Origin: BM506 sp031581485
GTDB taxonomy: Bacteria > Desulfobacterota > Desulfobulbia > Desulfobulbales > SURF-16
Reading direction: 5' to 3'
NCBI GenBank assembly: GCA_031581485.1
Contig: JAVLBA010000112.1
Location: 1 to 5,561 of the forward strand
Length of the DNA: 5,561 nt
The position numbers and the translations under genes are program-made. Below are positions 4,687-5,561 of the stretch, piece after piece; position 1 is the stretch's first letter; each line of letters starts with the position of its first letter. The notes beneath the pieces were generated by a model that worked only from the letters and a program-made list of their open reading frames with translations, searched no databases and had not been told where the DNA came from.

Positions 4687-5561
4687 ATGAAAATATTCTC
4701 CCGTCGCAATTCCATCCTCCTCGTCCTGGCTGCCCTGGCAGTGCTGGCTGTGGTGGGGCTGCGCACTTTTCTGGCCGGGCCCTATCTGCAGCAGGCCATC
4801 GCCACCTATCTGGCCAAGGAGTATGACCTGCAGACCACCATAGGCTCCTATGGCGGTGACCTTTTCCGCACCTTTCTCTTTGAAGATGTCCTCTTCACCC
4901 AGGGGCCACCGGAGGATCTCCAGCTCTCCGTGGCCATCCGCAAGCTCAAGGTCCGCTACTTTCTGCCGGCCCTGGTCCGCGGCCTTGAACCTTTTCTCGA
5001 CACCCTGGTCATTTCCGTGGACGGAGTGGTGGCCCGGCTCAATATCCCCCCCGCCAGCGGCAAGGAGAGCCCCGAGGCGCCTTTTGAGCTGGCCCAATAC
5101 CTGCCGGCCAGCCTGCCCCGGCTGCAGATAGAGGATGCCCTGATCCATGTGCAGGCAGAGGATTTCGCCTTCTCCTCCGCAAAGACATCCCTCTTTATCG
5201 GCGCCAAAGAAAAAGGCAGCCAAGCCCTGCAGCTCACCTTTCCTGATCTGGAGAGCACAATAGCCCGACAGAGCCTGCCCCTCTCCTCCCTGGGGCTGCG
5301 GCTGCGCTATTCGCCGCAAAGCCTTGTGCTGACAGAGCTTGAGGTGAACCACATCCCTGTTGCCGGTGCGGCCAGGGCAGATTTCAACACCCAAGCCAAC
5401 ACCATCGGCATCAGCGGCCGATTTGACCTGGAACAGGGGGGTATTGACTTGACGGCCGAGGGCGGCGCCTCTGCCCTGGCCCTGCAACTCCAGGTAGACA
5501 AATGGCCGCTGCCGGCCAAACTGATCCGCCTGGCCGCCCCTTCCCTGCCCCCCGTGCGCGG
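4687..5561 (+). CDS. TamB/AsmA-like protein, N-terminal part (cut by window end)
   Basis: An uninterrupted frame runs from the ATG at 4687 to the window edge (291 codons and 2 bases, no stop). The protein has a basic start (MKIFSRRN), one membrane anchor (about residues 9-26), then RTFLAGPYLQQAIATYLAKEYDLQTTIGSYGGDLFRTFLFEDVLF (26-70). That pattern of an anchor, a helix, an IG-x-x-GG-x-LF step and an LEDV-like strand is what begins TamB and related AsmA-like proteins, which go on to a long beta-rich groove that carries lipids between the inner and outer membranes. The remaining residues alternate as amphipathic beta strands, as expected. Which subfamily it is (TamB, YdbH, YhdP or another) needs the missing C-terminus; a DUF490 (TamB_C) domain there would decide. 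The ATG has AAGG only 3 nt upstream, a poor spacing; a TTG at 4552 would add 45 Pro-rich residues ahead of the anchor, which I consider less likely. It is divergent from the mla-type operon and shares its upstream region. Confidence 0.75.
   Translation, partial: MKIFSRRNSILLVLAALAVLAVVGLRTFLAGPYLQQAIATYLAKEYDLQTTIGSYGGDLFRTFLFEDVLFTQGPPEDLQLSVAIRKLKVRYFLPALVRGLEPFLDTLVISVDGVVARLNIPPASGKESPEAPFELAQYLPASLPRLQIEDALIHVQAEDFAFSSAKTSLFIGAKEKGSQALQLTFPDLESTIARQSLPLSSLGLRLRYSPQSLVLTELEVNHIPVAGAARADFNTQANTIGISGRFDLEQGGIDLTAEGGASALALQLQVDKWPLPAKLIRLAAPSLPPVR

Noticed and set aside
4576..5487. Long minus-strand open frame (303 codons) opposite the TamB-like gene
   Set aside because: Its product is a Gly/Gln/His-rich low-meaning sequence with no domain, while the plus strand gives a coherent membrane anchor and beta-rich AsmA-like protein. 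It is the antisense shadow of a GC-rich gene.

Overview
The window reads as chromosomal DNA of a diderm (Gram-negative) bacterium. The gene content is a retrograde/anterograde lipid-transport ABC operon with a STAS-permease fusion, a PqiC-type lipoprotein and a divergent TamB/AsmA-like gene. Together with GC-rich codon use and the style of the proteins, this suggests a member of the Desulfobacterota (sulfate-reducer-type deltaproteobacteria, possibly Desulfobulbales). That placement is an inference from gene style, not from a marker gene.

Layout. Positions 1-102 are non-coding and lie downstream of the minus-strand gene cluster. They hold a terminator-like hairpin (68-94) and a stretch that resembles a dispersed intergenic repeat. 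From 4331 down to 103 the minus strand carries five genes in one direction: a STAS+MlaE permease (4331-3162), an MlaF ATPase (3165-2395), an MlaD/MCE substrate-binding protein (2385-1444), a PqiC-like auxiliary lipoprotein (1444-788) and, after a 97-bp gap, a YbeL-like (DUF1451) zinc-ribbon protein (690-103). The first four are tightly coupled: ATGA overlap, 9-nt gap, then TAATG overlap. A 355-bp divergent intergenic region (4332-4686) carries candidate promoters for both directions. From 4687 to the window edge the plus strand encodes the N-terminal 291 residues of a TamB/AsmA-like protein, cut by the window end.

How the genes work together. The permease and ATPase form the inner-membrane ABC core, the MCE protein is the periplasmic lipid conduit anchored in the inner membrane, and the lipoprotein is probably the partner that links the conduit to the outer membrane. 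The divergent TamB/AsmA-like protein belongs to another class of periplasm-spanning lipid-transfer proteins, so the locus looks like an outer-membrane lipid-homeostasis island. No gene here is of an unknown class. The most notable structural signals are a perfect 13-bp inverted repeat inside the zinc-ribbon gene, the hybrid Mla/Pqi make-up of the operon, and the ambiguous starts of the two divergent first genes.
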